Shown here: positions 27,306 through 36,986 of the stretch, piece after piece
Position numbering within the stretch: the first letter of the stretch is position 1
Layout of the letters: the number at the start of each line of letters is the position of its first letter
Source of the DNA: Desulfosporosinus sp.
GTDB lineage: Bacteria; Bacillota; Desulfitobacteriia; Desulfitobacteriales; Desulfitobacteriaceae
Length of the DNA stretch: 62,194 nt
Direction of reading: 5' to 3'
Assembly (NCBI GenBank): GCA_020692355.1
Contig: JAIMKP010000016.1
Span: 1-62,194, forward strand
Notes under the pieces: model-generated
Database searches by the model: none
The model's input: only the letters and a program-made list of their open reading frames with translations
What the model was told of the DNA's origin: nothing
Program-made: the position numbers and the translations under genes

Positions 27306-27636
27306 CGAAAAACAAGTTGATTTGGGGAAGAATCTTGCGGGAAGATTTTAAGCCTTCTCTACTTTTGCCTTTATTCTAAACCTTCTGTTGCCAGAGGTCA
27401 AGAGGAAATTTGCTGGCCGCAGGCAATGTGTAGCATATAATGTGTAGCATATAATGTGTAGCATATAATGTGTAGCATACAGAATACAGAATTCTTCAGT
27501 GAAATACATAATACATGAACCGAACAAGTTTACTTTTGAGCTGATTTCTAATTTAATGTAAAGGAGGAGTTCTTTGAGCATTTCGAGCATGCAAATGTGT
27601 ACATAGATGCACAAGTTGATGAAAGGATGGCGGATA
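27306..27636. other. Spacer before the LUD operon
   Basis: No gene seen apart from the 14-bp tandem repeat at 27425-27480. No sigma-54 site was found here, unlike before the molybdoenzyme operon. An AAAGGAGG at about 27560 precedes only an 11-codon frame. Confidence 0.5.
27425..27480. repeat. 14-bp tandem repeat, four copies
   Basis: AATGTGTAGCATAT in four contiguous copies, the last with one change at its end. Confidence 0.9.
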
Positions 27637-28623
27637 ATGGCGGTCGAAACAAAATTACCTCCGGTATTGGACATCATTCGCAGCAATATCGTCAAGTATG
27701 GCAATCCACTCGCCATGAAAGGAAGCGAGGTGGCATCCTGGGCCAAGGGGCTCAATCTGCCCAAGCGAGGGGATATTTTGTTCTATACTGGTGGGGAGTA
27801 TCAACTGCTTCCCTTTATTGATTCTCTGGTTAAGACGATGACCCATATTGATCAGGGAAGCAAAGGGTTTTCTCTGATGATGGGAGTCCGCAATATTTTA
27901 GACAAAGCGGGGTTTAATGCGGAAAAGGTATATGCTTCGGTCTTAGCCAAAGACCGGGAGCGTTATAATAGGGTGTGCAACAAAGCAGCCCATATTCTCC
28001 AGAGGCTAGGATATGATCTGTGCTACCCAGGGGATGAGGAACTCTACAGCGGAGCCCTCCTCTATGAGTTGGGATTTTGGGAAGACCTGAAGGAATATGC
28101 CCAGAAGGTTGTTGACATGATTGAGCGCACGGGGGCCAAGACGATTGTCTGCCTCTCCCCGCATGCGGCCGAAGTGTTAAAGCTCATATATCCGCAGATG
28201 GTACCGGGGTTTTCTGCAGAGATCAAGACTTTTGTGGAAATGGTTTGGGAACAAAGGGATAAACTTCCGGCCATTCCAACCTCTAAGCCCGTGGTCATTC
28301 ATGATTCTTGCCGCTTAGCACGGGAATTAGAGGTTGATGAGGAAATTCGCGATATCCTGCAGGCCGTAGGGGTTCCGATCGTAGAGGCTTACCGCAATAA
28401 GAAATGGACGACCTGCTGTGGCGGGCCAAGCAAGCTCCTTTTCCCAGAGTTATCCCACACGATGGGTTCCCGTCGGGTCGATGAGTTGGAAGAGACGGGG
28501 GCTGAAATCATTCTTACATCCTGCCCGTATTGCCTCGCGTCCTTGGAGGGTGGGCAGGCCAAAGGCGATAAAACCACTGTTGAGGATCTGATCGAGTTTT
28601 TGTATAGGGGGTTCGCAGCATGA
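27637..28623 (+). CDS. CCG-domain (Fe-S)-binding protein of lactate oxidation type
   Basis: A 328-residue cytoplasmic protein with one cysteine-rich CCG module near the C-terminus: HDSCRLARE, TTCCGGPS and TSCPYC, which in this family (HdrB, GlpC, LutA/LldE) bind a [4Fe-4S] cluster and pass electrons. It overlaps the LUD protein that follows by four bases (ATGA), so the two are translationally coupled. The pair resembles LutA-LutB but is longer and has one rather than two CCG modules, so I leave the symbol blank. ATG at 27637 is preferred because GAAAGGATGG precedes it. Confidence 0.8.
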   Translation: MAVETKLPPVLDIIRSNIVKYGNPLAMKGSEVASWAKGLNLPKRGDILFYTGGEYQLLPFIDSLVKTMTHIDQGSKGFSLMMGVRNILDKAGFNAEKVYASVLAKDRERYNRVCNKAAHILQRLGYDLCYPGDEELYSGALLYELGFWEDLKEYAQKVVDMIERTGAKTIVCLSPHAAEVLKLIYPQMVPGFSAEIKTFVEMVWEQRDKLPAIPTSKPVVIHDSCRLARELEVDEEIRDILQAVGVPIVEAYRNKKWTTCCGGPSKLLFPELSHTMGSRRVDELEETGAEIILTSCPYCLASLEGGQAKGDKTTVEDLIEFLYRGFAA

Positions 28624-29891
28624 AACTGGATTTGACGAAGGATTTCGCTGAATATGCCAAAGATCTCAACCAGGCCAGCCGGGATGCGAACATACAAAAA
28701 GCGATGGCGCGTGCGGTGAAATCCTATCGGGATACCACCGCAGAAACGATGAAGCGTTATCCCCATACCCCGGACTTGGCTCTGGAAGTGCAGGGGATCA
28801 AGACAAACGCCATAGAGAATAATCCTGATCTGCTGCAACAGGCCATGGCCTCGGTCGAACGCAACAAGGGCAAAGCGTTTTATGCCAAAGATGCTGAGGC
28901 GGCATTGGCGCTGGCGGCGCAGATCATCGGCAAGGGCAAGACGGTGGTCAAAGGGAAAAGCATGCTGGGGGAAGAAATCCACCTGCGTGAGTACTTAGAA
29001 GAGCAGGGTACTGAAGTCTGGGAAACAGACTTGGGTGAATTCATCCTTCAGTTAAAGAAAGAGCGCCCGATGCACATTCTTTCCCCGGCCATCCATGTGC
29101 CCCGGGAACAGGTGGCGGAAATTTTCAGCAAGTTCTTTGGTAAGGAAGTCCCGCCGGATATTGCTGCGGAAGTGGCTCAGGTTCGGGAATTTATGCGGGA
29201 TAAGTATTTTACGGCTGATGTGGGGATCAGTGGGGCCAATGTTGTGGCCGCAGATACCGGGGCCATGGTCATTATTGAGAACGAAGGAAATGTTCGCCTC
29301 TCCACGGGTGCGCCCCCTGTTCATATTGTCATGGTGGGGATCGAGAAGATCGTACCGACTTTCTCCGACGCGATGAAGGTGGCTGAGGTGACTTGGCGCT
29401 ATGCCCAATATGGAATACCGGGTTATGTCAACATCATTAGCGGACCGAGTAAAACGGGAGATATCGAAAAGGTTACGACTTACGGGGCCCATGGACCGAA
29501 AGAGTTCTATGTTATCTTTGTCGATAACGGGCGCAGCCTTATGGCTCGGGATGAGCGCTTCAGCCAGGCGCTCCACTGCCTGCGCTGTGGTGGCTGCATG
29601 TATGAGTGCCCGGTCTTCCAAGTGACGGCAGGGCATTTTGGATATACGTATTTAGGCGGAATTGGCTCGATTTGGACGGCGTTTGTCTCCGGCGGGTTGG
29701 AAAAGGCAGCCCCTCTTCTCTATACGTGTCTGCGCTGCGGTCGCTGTGTCGAGCGCTGCCCGATGAGTATCAACGTCCCTGAGATGGTGGGACAGCTACG
29801 CAAAATGATCGTGAATGGCGAACAAATCGGAGATGGCGACCTCACTTTGGCCGCGACGGTAGGTAATGCATCCCAAGCTCTCAGTAGCTGA
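28620..29891 (+). CDS. lutB: LUD-domain iron-sulfur protein, LutB/LldF-like
   Basis: A 423-residue protein with a LUD domain (about residues 60-300; VVKGKSMLGEEIHLREYLE, GISGANVVAADTGAMVIIENEGN) and a C-terminal pair of [4Fe-4S] motifs, CLRCGGCMYECPVF and CLRCGRCVERCP. LutB/LldF proteins take part in oxidation of L-lactate to pyruvate and pass electrons on. It is about 50 residues shorter than Bacillus LutB, lacking the C-terminal extension. No lutC or lactate permease follows; the next gene is convergent. The pyruvate produced would be used by the NifJ enzymes. Confidence 0.82.
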   Translation: MKLDLTKDFAEYAKDLNQASRDANIQKAMARAVKSYRDTTAETMKRYPHTPDLALEVQGIKTNAIENNPDLLQQAMASVERNKGKAFYAKDAEAALALAAQIIGKGKTVVKGKSMLGEEIHLREYLEEQGTEVWETDLGEFILQLKKERPMHILSPAIHVPREQVAEIFSKFFGKEVPPDIAAEVAQVREFMRDKYFTADVGISGANVVAADTGAMVIIENEGNVRLSTGAPPVHIVMVGIEKIVPTFSDAMKVAEVTWRYAQYGIPGYVNIISGPSKTGDIEKVTTYGAHGPKEFYVIFVDNGRSLMARDERFSQALHCLRCGGCMYECPVFQVTAGHFGYTYLGGIGSIWTAFVSGGLEKAAPLLYTCLRCGRCVERCPMSINVPEMVGQLRKMIVNGEQIGDGDLTLAATVGNASQALSS

Positions 29892-29957
29892 GCAGTATCC
29901 AAAACAACTCAGTGAATTGTAATGGTAGAAAATGAGCAAAGCAATTTGTGGGGGTTA

Positions 29958-31409
29958 CTAGTCAAATGGCGATTTTTGGGCATAGCTTTCGATTTTGCGA
30001 TAGAGGTTGCGGACACTAATCCCCAGCAGCTTGGCTGCCTGGGCCCGATTCCCTTGAACCCGTTCTAAGGTCGCAAGAATATGACTGCGTTCAATCTCTT
30101 CCAGGGTGGGGTACGAACCGGGGATAAGCTCGATGGAGCCAGAGGGAGTCGCGGGGATAACGCCTGGAATAGCACTCAGCGCTGCATCAGTATGATCATT
30201 AGGATATGGGTTTTGAAGCTCAGCGAAGCTCTGAGTATGATTCGGCCAGAGATCCCACGGCTCGATGATCCCCTCTTCGGCGAGGAGCATCCCTCGTTCA
30301 AGGAGATGCATTAGTTCGCGGACGTTACCGGGGAAGTGATACTGCAAAAGCAAAGCTTGGGTTTCGGCAGAGAGAAGAAAGGACTGAGCATTGGGGTGGG
30401 TTTTGAACTTCTGGTTGAGAACGTACTGAACCAACGGGAGAATATCTTCCCTCCGTTCTCTCAAGGGTGGGATATGGAGGGTTAGACCGTTCAAGCGATA
30501 ATAGAGGTCGTGGCGGAAACGCCCGGCTTCTATTTCTTTGTGCAAATCGCGGTTGGTGGCGGTGACAATTCGGACATCAACACGCCGCAGCCGACTGTCC
30601 CCCACCCGGCGAAATTCTCCTGTTTCCAAGAAACGCAGAAGCTTTACCTGTAGGGAAAAGGGCATTTCCCCGATTTCGTCGAGAAAAAGGGTGCCTCGAT
30701 CCGCCATCTCTACGAGTCCCAATTTCTGGCTGCCTGCTCCGGTGAAGGCTCCCTTTTCGTGGCCGAAAAGTTCACTTTCCATCAGGGCTTCGGGGATGGC
30801 TCCGGCGTTGACCGGGACGTAAGCCCGTGATTCGCGTGGGCTCCAAAGGTGGACGGCGCGAGCGAAGAGTTCTTTGCCGACACCGCTTTCCCCTTGGATG
30901 AGGACAGGGGCATCGCTGAGTGCGACTTTCCGGGTGAGTTCAAGGAGGGACTGTAGGGCTTTGCTTTCCCCAACAATATGAAGTTCAGGGGTTTGACGGC
31001 TGACGACTTGGCGGAGGCCAGTATTTTCGACGAGGAGTTTTCGCTGTTCCAAGGCTTTCTGCAGGGTTATTTCCAGTTCGGACAAGTTGCAAGGTTTCGT
31101 GAGATAATCAAAAGCGCCCGCTTTCATGGCCTCAATGGCGGATTCCAGGGTTCCATGCCCCGTCAGCATGATGACCTGGACATCGGGCTGGAGGGTTTTG
31201 AGAGCAGGCAGCACATCCAAGCCATCACCGTCCGGGAGACGCAGATCAAGGAGTACCCCGTCCAAGAGCGTGCTTTTTATGGCAGAGAGCCCTTCAGCAG
31301 CGGTTCCTGCTTCGATCACTTCATATCCTTTGCGCCGGAGGCGCTGGGCGATGATGGAACGCAAGGCTTCTTCGTCATCGAGAATAAGAATGCGTTCTTT
31401 GACTGTCAT
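29958..31409 (-). CDS. Sigma-54-dependent response regulator (NtrC family)
   Basis: A 483-residue activator with three domains: receiver (about 5-120; phosphoacceptor Asp in LLDLRLPDGDG), AAA+ ATPase (about 145-380; Walker A GESGVGKE, sigma-54-contacting GAFTGA, LFLDEIGEMP), and a Fis-type helix-turn-helix at the end (AAKLLGISVRNLYRKI). It makes sigma-54 RNA polymerase open promoters when phosphorylated. The ATG at 31409 fits the GGGGGAAGG site. It follows its histidine kinase by 60 bp. The only good -24/-12 promoter I found in the window is before the molybdoenzyme operon 3.4 kb upstream, the obvious target. Confidence 0.9.
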   Translation of the reverse strand: MTVKERILILDDEEALRSIIAQRLRRKGYEVIEAGTAAEGLSAIKSTLLDGVLLDLRLPDGDGLDVLPALKTLQPDVQVIMLTGHGTLESAIEAMKAGAFDYLTKPCNLSELEITLQKALEQRKLLVENTGLRQVVSRQTPELHIVGESKALQSLLELTRKVALSDAPVLIQGESGVGKELFARAVHLWSPRESRAYVPVNAGAIPEALMESELFGHEKGAFTGAGSQKLGLVEMADRGTLFLDEIGEMPFSLQVKLLRFLETGEFRRVGDSRLRRVDVRIVTATNRDLHKEIEAGRFRHDLYYRLNGLTLHIPPLRERREDILPLVQYVLNQKFKTHPNAQSFLLSAETQALLLQYHFPGNVRELMHLLERGMLLAEEGIIEPWDLWPNHTQSFAELQNPYPNDHTDAALSAIPGVIPATPSGSIELIPGSYPTLEEIERSHILATLERVQGNRAQAAKLLGISVRNLYRKIESYAQKSPFD

Positions 31410-31469
31410 GATCCCTTCCCCCTTTCGTTGATTGCGAAACCAATTGAAAAGCGTTAGCATCAGGTGACA

Positions 31470-33629
31470 CTATGGCGCATCGAGTGACTCTGCGGCGTCA
31501 TGGGCAGGCAATAAAATCTGAACGCGAGTGCCTTTTCCTTCGCTACTATCCAAAGTCATCTGCCCTTTCATTTTTTGCACAATACCATAGCTCACAAACA
31601 GTCCTAAGCCTGTTCCCTGACCCGGAGGTTTGGTCGTAAAGAACGGATCGAAGACTTGCTTCAATAAGGCTGCGGGAATGCCGTGTCCAGTATCCTTTAC
31701 TTCTAGGACAATGGTGTCCTTTGTGTGGCCTCTCCAAGCTGCGACGGTGACTTGTCCTCCTGAAACGCAAGCATCCAGGGCATTGTTCAAAAGGTTGAGG
31801 ATCACCTGCTGCCACTCGTTTTCATTTCCCCAGACGAGTAGGTTTGGCTCAATCTGGGAGGCGAGCTGTACCCCTTTTTGTTTCGCTTGGTAGTGCAGGA
31901 GCGTTGTGGTCTGTTCGGCCGAACGCCCGATGTCAATAAGATCCGTCCCTGGTTTCCCTTTACGGGCGAAGTGGAGGAGACGGTTGGTGATGGTTTTGCA
32001 GCGGAGGATTTGCTCGGAAACCACATGCAGGACGTCTTTGACATCATCTGGAGTAGGTTTGGGTTCTTCGGTGTCGTTAAGACGGTCGAGAAGGTCTTCG
32101 CTATGGGCAGAGACGACAGCCAACGGATTATTGATTTCGTGGGCGACTCCGGAGGCTAAAAGCCCAATGGCGGCCATCTTATCCGTCTCGATCATACGGG
32201 CTTCCATCTCTGCGCGTTGAGTGACATCTTCGAGGATCAGGAGGTAGGCCGCATCCTCTGGACGGCTGGGAGACAAATCATAATACATCTGACGGATGCG
32301 TCGATGTTCATCGTTCACATTGAGAGAAATGATCTGGCCGCTTACTAAAAGCATACAATCAAGCCCTTCACCCCTGATGATGTCCGCGCAGGAAAGGCCG
32401 AGCAGATCACCGTGACCAAACCATTCGGCAAAAATGGAATTCCACCAGAGTATGCGTTGTTCCCTATCGAGCAAAGCCATACCCGCACCAATTCCGGCCA
32501 CAACGGTATGTAAAAGCCCCTTTTCCGCTTCAAGTTTCTTATGATTCTCTGCCAGCATGGCGAGCATTTGATTAAAGGAGAGCACTAAACGACCTATTTC
32601 ATCTTGGCTCTCCGGGGACAGCGTGTGTTCGAGTTTCCCGGTGGCTATGATCTGTCGCACCTCGGCATCCAAGTGTTCAATGGGACGGGTTAGGCGGAGA
32701 CCGAAGAAAATGCTGATTAAGGTGACGGCGCTGATGGCAACGAACACGATGAGCAGCAGTTTGCGGGCAAAGTCATAAATAGGTTGATACGCTTCCTGGA
32801 TGGGCTGCTCGATAATCACCGCCCAATTCGGGATGCCAATCGGCGCGAAGAGGCCCATCACCCGAATCCCTTGGGGGTTGGAATATTCGCTTCCTTCGCT
32901 GGACGGAGGGTCTCCAGCCAGGAATGCGTTCACCGACGGAGTCTGTCGTACATCATCTTGATGGAGTACATGACTGAAATCCGTATGCCCGATGAGGTTC
33001 CCTCGTTCATCCACGAGAAAGAAATACCCTTTCTGTCCGATACGCCAGTTAGAAAGTTTAGTTATCATAGCCTTCAAATCAGCCTTTGCTTGCAAGTACC
33101 CGACCGTCTGGCGTGTGAGAGCATCGGTGATCGGTACCGTGAGATAGAATTCCGGCCGACCATCGGAGGAAAAGCTGATCGGGGAGATGGAATAAGGCGT
33201 CTTTGCCTCGAAACTTAGGCTTAAGCGACCTGGCACTTGGAGAGGGGGGATCACCTCCCGGCGGGCGACTTCATCTAAAATTTGCCATTGAAAGTTTGCA
33301 ACTCTGATCTCGTCCAGATAAGGTTCTTCCCGGAGTACGGTGTTTAAGACACTCAGGCGTTTTTCTGGGTCACTTCCCATTAAGAAGGCGGAATTGGTTG
33401 TGACAACATGGGTGAGGCTATCGGCCATGTTGTCGACAAATTCCCGGATTTGCTCAGAGAACGCTAAAGCCCGTTCGTGGTTCACTTCTTGAATGTTATG
33501 TTCCAGGTTGAGACGGGCGGCATTGAAGCTTGCCCAACCAAGGAAAAGGAGAGGAAAGATGGACATGGCGATCCCAAAAAAGAGGACGCGCCCCTTGATT
33601 CGGGTCCACCAGGGAAATCTTGGTTTCAT
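31470..33629 (-). CDS. Membrane sensor histidine kinase (dCache-HAMP-PAS)
   Basis: A 719-residue sensor. After a first membrane helix (about 13-35) there is a large extracytoplasmic domain of the double-Cache type (about 40-285, with GYFFLVDERGNLIGHTD and IPNWAVIIEQP typical of Cache), a second helix (LLLIVFVAISAVTLISIFFGL), HAMP, a PAS-like region (GIGAGMALLDREQRILWWN), the HisKA box with His in GVAHEINNPLAV, and a HATPase domain (NLLNNALDAC, DTGHGIP, GTGLGLFVSYGI). It lies between the binding protein and the sigma-54 regulator on one strand, forming a three-part signalling unit. Confidence 0.9.
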   Translation of the reverse strand: MKPRFPWWTRIKGRVLFFGIAMSIFPLLFLGWASFNAARLNLEHNIQEVNHERALAFSEQIREFVDNMADSLTHVVTTNSAFLMGSDPEKRLSVLNTVLREEPYLDEIRVANFQWQILDEVARREVIPPLQVPGRLSLSFEAKTPYSISPISFSSDGRPEFYLTVPITDALTRQTVGYLQAKADLKAMITKLSNWRIGQKGYFFLVDERGNLIGHTDFSHVLHQDDVRQTPSVNAFLAGDPPSSEGSEYSNPQGIRVMGLFAPIGIPNWAVIIEQPIQEAYQPIYDFARKLLLIVFVAISAVTLISIFFGLRLTRPIEHLDAEVRQIIATGKLEHTLSPESQDEIGRLVLSFNQMLAMLAENHKKLEAEKGLLHTVVAGIGAGMALLDREQRILWWNSIFAEWFGHGDLLGLSCADIIRGEGLDCMLLVSGQIISLNVNDEHRRIRQMYYDLSPSRPEDAAYLLILEDVTQRAEMEARMIETDKMAAIGLLASGVAHEINNPLAVVSAHSEDLLDRLNDTEEPKPTPDDVKDVLHVVSEQILRCKTITNRLLHFARKGKPGTDLIDIGRSAEQTTTLLHYQAKQKGVQLASQIEPNLLVWGNENEWQQVILNLLNNALDACVSGGQVTVAAWRGHTKDTIVLEVKDTGHGIPAALLKQVFDPFFTTKPPGQGTGLGLFVSYGIVQKMKGQMTLDSSEGKGTRVQILLPAHDAAESLDAP

Positions 33630-33748
33630 AGGCTCACCACCCTTCCAATTAAAGCCTGAAATTCAAGTGAAAAGTCTCAGACATATTTGGAATTGTATTT
33701 TTGGATTGCTGAAATTAGATTGCACCAATCGGACATCGGACATTGATT

Positions 33749-34744
33749 TCAGGGCTGGATTATGTTGTCAGCGAAGCTAAGGATGCTGGTCGGGGGATGG
33801 ATGCTTAAGCGGTTTGCTATTTTGAGATTTACGGAAAAGACCAGTTTGTCAGGGGTTTCAATCGGAATCTCACCGGGAGGCTGGCCTTGAAGGATTTTCG
33901 CGACCATATGCGCGGATTGTTCTCCTTGGTCGCGATAGGGTGCGCCATATGAGGCGAGGCAGCCCTGAGCCGTATCGCCAGGGTAGACTCCGAAAACCGG
34001 GATAGACTTCAGGAGCGCAGATTCTACAATGGGCTGCGTGTTCGCTTCCAAGAAGAACCCAGGGAGGAGGAGAATCGCTTGCATCTGCGCTGCGGCTATT
34101 CGGTCAAGCGTTTTGTCAATTTCCTCGGGAGTAGAGACCGTGTAAGTATGGATTACAAGGTTGAAGGCTAGAGCAGTCTTTTGCACATCGCGCTCAGTTT
34201 CTGCGAAAAAAGGCACGCGGGTATCCCCAAGGATAGCAACACGGTGAACGTCCGGAAGGAGACGATGCAGAAATTCCAGTCGTTTTGCGGTTAATTCTTG
34301 GTGATAATTATTCAGCCCGGTTAAATTTCCGCCGGGATGCGCGGTGCTTGTGACAAGACCTAAACCAACGGGAGAGAGGGCTCCCATAACGACCACCGGC
34401 CGGTGCGTCTGTATGGTCGCAGTTTTGAGAGCTTGTGCTTCAATGGCTCCAGCCGCCACGAGAACATCCGGTTTGGCTTCTACCAGGGAACGGGCTAATT
34501 CGGGCAGCTTGTTCAGGTCATTCTGGGCGCTTTGAATATGATAGATGGCCTCTTGGCCTCTCTTATAGCCCAGGGAATCAAGCCCGGCCTGCAGGCCCTC
34601 GACCTTAGCAAAGCGAGCATCGTTCGCGAGGAGTATCCCTATGTTGACTGGCTGCACTTTGGGGGTGGGAGCCAGGGGGTTGAGTGCCAGCATTAACAGG
34701 GAAAGTATGAGCAAGGATCCGAGAAGCCAGGCGCTCTTACGCAT
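33749..34744 (-). CDS. PF04392-type periplasmic binding protein, probable sensor partner
   Basis: A 331-residue binding protein with an N-terminal membrane signal (AWLLGSLLILSLLMLALNPL) but no lipobox, then the ABC_sub_bind fold (PVNIGILLANDARFAKVEGL; VVVMGALSPVGLGLV; NLTGLNNYHQELTAKRLEFL). It is homologous to the TrpX-type protein at 22844 but has no transporter genes beside it; instead it is the first gene of a kinase-regulator operon. By analogy with sensor kinases that use binding proteins, it probably presents a ligand to the kinase. The ligand is unknown and might be the electron acceptor of the adjacent reductase. Confidence 0.78.
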   Translation of the reverse strand: MRKSAWLLGSLLILSLLMLALNPLAPTPKVQPVNIGILLANDARFAKVEGLQAGLDSLGYKRGQEAIYHIQSAQNDLNKLPELARSLVEAKPDVLVAAGAIEAQALKTATIQTHRPVVVMGALSPVGLGLVTSTAHPGGNLTGLNNYHQELTAKRLEFLHRLLPDVHRVAILGDTRVPFFAETERDVQKTALAFNLVIHTYTVSTPEEIDKTLDRIAAAQMQAILLLPGFFLEANTQPIVESALLKSIPVFGVYPGDTAQGCLASYGAPYRDQGEQSAHMVAKILQGQPPGEIPIETPDKLVFSVNLKIANRLSIHPPTSILSFADNIIQP

Positions 34745-34808
34745 TCGAGTTCACCTTCTCACAGTTTTTCGGTATAAAAGGCGGGCAATAGGCTGTGTCA
34801 TTGTAATT

Positions 34809-34985
34809 TTAGCATGTGGTCGGTAAGAAAAGCAAAAAAAGGAGGGCACATTGCCCCCCCGCATTGATCACATCACTGAAAACCTGTGCTTTAAACTCCA
34901 GATCAGAATGGATAGTGCTGAGGTATTCGAAGACCGCTCCTTGGCAGGTTGCCATGCCATGGCCCGTCCCCACCAAGATTCTCAT
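34809..34985 (-). pseudogene. Short ORF cut off by the operon terminator
   Basis: A 58-codon frame starting MRILVGTGHGMATCQGAVF, with an excellent AAAAAGGAG site six bases before the ATG. The first 45 residues look like a soluble alpha/beta protein start, but the last part (GGQCALLFLLFLPTTC) is the readout of the terminator at 34834-34859. It seems to be a gene whose body was lost and whose head now sits at the tail of the molybdoenzyme operon. The open frame also extends upstream to 35147 (MTGKVATGPLLNFDG), which may be a second fragment. Confidence 0.35.
34834..34859 (-). terminator. Terminator of the molybdoenzyme operon
   Basis: On the minus strand GGGGGGCA and TGCCCTCC (one mismatch) around a three-base loop, followed by seven T. 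Confidence 0.8.
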
Positions 34986-35187
34986 TTTTTCTCCTTTTTC
35001 CATTCTGGAGACGGTTGCGAGATAGGCGTCGCGCGCTTCGATAGCATGAGGCGGACTATAGATAGAGAAGCTAGTGTGATGCTCAGGGCCCAGACCCGGT
35101 GTGCCATCAAAGTTGAGGAGTGGGCCCGTAGCAACCTTTCCTGTCATTCTCGGACAATTGGCGTTACCGCGTAAACACCGCAGGATG

Positions 35188-36351
35188 CTACAGTTCGGTC
35201 TGTACCTTCTCTTTGGGCAGTCCATAAACCGGGAGGAAGCGGAACGCCAAGTAGAGGATGGTAATTTCCAACAAGGCAAAGATGCCAATCATGATCAGGT
35301 GTTTCGGATCCGCTGTATAGGGGTTTAAGGTGTCAGCGCTGAGGGGGATCTGCTGGCCCCCAATGACGAAGTTGATGCGCATGGCGATGACCCCGATCAA
35401 GGTGAGGACAGAGGCGAATCCGATCCAGCCTAAAGACTTTCTGGTCTTTGGCAACAAGGTGATGATGAAAGGAATCAGAAGCCCGAGGCCGACTTCTACA
35501 CCGAGAAACATGGTTCGGTGGCTACCGTAAAGGAAAAGCTTAGCCGCCGCATGTCCAGCTACATTGTCAAAATAGAGCATGATGAAGTCGATGACCATCA
35601 GAGTCGCGTCCACTACGATGAACCACATCATGAGCTGGGCAATATCCAAGAGGAGGGACTTCCGCTCCGGGGTGATCGTGCGTTCTGGAGAGAGAAAGCG
35701 CTGGCTGAACATGAGAACCAGGATGAGGAGTCCTGTTCCGGAGACCATGGCTGACATGAGGAAGATGAGCGGCATTAAGCCGGTGTGCCAGAGGGCACGG
35801 GCTTGGATGTCGGCGAGGATGAAACCAGTATAGCCATGCACCATGAGGGCCAAGGGGACACCCAGGGTGCCAAGAAATTTGGCGATCTTGGCATCCTTGG
35901 CTAAGGCTGCTTTGGATAGATCCATCTTGCCAAAGCTCAAGAACTTATAAAGTACCCGGCGGAAGCCCGTCAGTTCCTGGGCCCCTGTGGCAAAATCCCT
36001 GCGGAAGAGGAACCAGCCATAGATGAGGCTATTCAGCGGGTAGAGGGTTAAGAGAAAGGTTCCGTAAGAGATGGCAGAGTGCGGATTGAGTCGGAAAAAG
36101 AGGGTATAAAAGCGCTGGGGTTGTTCGAGATCCCCAATCAGATGCAGCGGGGCGATGGCCAACAAGGCCACGGCCATGATCACCCCCGCTTTAGCGATGG
36201 GCTTATATTTTTGGATTCCAAACACGGTTCCTAAACTGGAGAGGACGAAAGAGCCGGCACTCAAACCCGTGTAGAAAAAGTAAATGGAGATGAGAATTCC
36301 GAGCTGAACGGGGTGGACGACGTTGGCAAGATATGTCACATTGCTGACCAT
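35188..36351 (-). CDS. NrfD/PsrC-family membrane subunit
   Basis: A 387-residue polytopic membrane protein with about nine to ten helices, of the NrfD/PsrC/TtrC family that takes electrons from menaquinol and hands them to an Fe-S subunit. It begins MVSNVTYLANVVHPVQLGILISIYFFYTGLSAGS, typical of this family. No haem motif is present, as expected for NrfD proteins. It is the last complete gene of the operon, two bases after the Fe-S subunit. Together with the other subunits it makes a membrane-bound quinol-linked reductase. Confidence 0.88.
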   Translation of the reverse strand: MVSNVTYLANVVHPVQLGILISIYFFYTGLSAGSFVLSSLGTVFGIQKYKPIAKAGVIMAVALLAIAPLHLIGDLEQPQRFYTLFFRLNPHSAISYGTFLLTLYPLNSLIYGWFLFRRDFATGAQELTGFRRVLYKFLSFGKMDLSKAALAKDAKIAKFLGTLGVPLALMVHGYTGFILADIQARALWHTGLMPLIFLMSAMVSGTGLLILVLMFSQRFLSPERTITPERKSLLLDIAQLMMWFIVVDATLMVIDFIMLYFDNVAGHAAAKLFLYGSHRTMFLGVEVGLGLLIPFIITLLPKTRKSLGWIGFASVLTLIGVIAMRINFVIGGQQIPLSADTLNPYTADPKHLIMIGIFALLEITILYLAFRFLPVYGLPKEKVQTEL

Positions 36352-36352
36352 T

Positions 36353-36958
36353 CTATTGCTCTCCTTTCTCTAAGTTATCATAGCGGGCACCCATGATATT
36401 CTGGTCTGCTCCAATATAGAAGACATAGGGTTGGGTATTCATTTCCGGTTTCAGGACTTGCACGGGGTTATTGGCTACCAGTTTAGCGACGAGGCTTTCC
36501 GGATCGTTGATGTTCCCAAAGACTCTGGCCCCGCCCACGCAGGTCGTGACACACGCCGGCAAAAGGCCTTCTTCCACCCGATGGTAGCAGAAGGTACATT
36601 TCTCTGCCGTTTTGCGAACCGGGTTGATAAAACGGGCATCATAAGGGCACGCAGCCATGCAGTACTTGCAGCCAATGCAGTGATCATAGTCGATGAGAAT
36701 CGCCCCATCCTCCGTACGATACGTTGCCTGAACCGGACAAGCTGCCAGGCAAGGGGCATTGTCACAATGGTTACACAGGCGGGGCAGGCGAAAACGGGTG
36801 ACTTGGGGGTAATCCCCTTTTTCGATTTCTTTGACCCAGGTGCGGTAGACACCCTCGGGCACATTGTTTTCAATCTTGCAGGAAACGGTGCAGGCATTGC
36901 ATCCCACGCATTTGCGCAGATCAATGACCATGGCCCAGCGTCTCTTCTTTTCGGTCAC
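36353..36958 (-). CDS. Four-cluster ferredoxin subunit (DmsB/TtrB type)
   Basis: A 201-residue electron-transfer subunit with four [4Fe-4S] cluster motifs: CVGCNACTVSC, CNHCDNAPCLAACP, CIGCKYCMAACP and CTFC with CVTTC, sixteen cysteines in all. It passes electrons from the membrane subunit to the molybdoenzyme. The start is GTG at 36958 after GGGAGGAG; a longer frame from 37018 overlaps the chaperone gene and reads through a low-complexity stretch (TCGAACCT/TCGAACAT) that seems inserted between the genes. No twin-arginine signal, so it would be exported with the catalytic subunit. Confidence 0.9.
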   Translation of the reverse strand: MTEKKRRWAMVIDLRKCVGCNACTVSCKIENNVPEGVYRTWVKEIEKGDYPQVTRFRLPRLCNHCDNAPCLAACPVQATYRTEDGAILIDYDHCIGCKYCMAACPYDARFINPVRKTAEKCTFCYHRVEEGLLPACVTTCVGGARVFGNINDPESLVAKLVANNPVQVLKPEMNTQPYVFYIGADQNIMGARYDNLEKGEQ

Positions 36959-36986
36959 GGTGGTCAACTCCTCCCATGTTCGATGT

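Noticed and set aside
27380-27636. Sigma-54 promoter before the LUD operon
   Set aside because: The nearest candidate (CTGGCCGCAGGCAATG) does not keep GG and GC ten bases apart.
33749-34744. Second tryptophan-binding TrpX
   Set aside because: Same fold family, but no T-box, no lipobox and a kinase-regulator context; a sensory role is more likely.
34851-35174. 107-codon plus-strand frame opposite the end of the molybdoenzyme operon
   Set aside because: No ribosome site and it begins inside the terminator; likely shadow.
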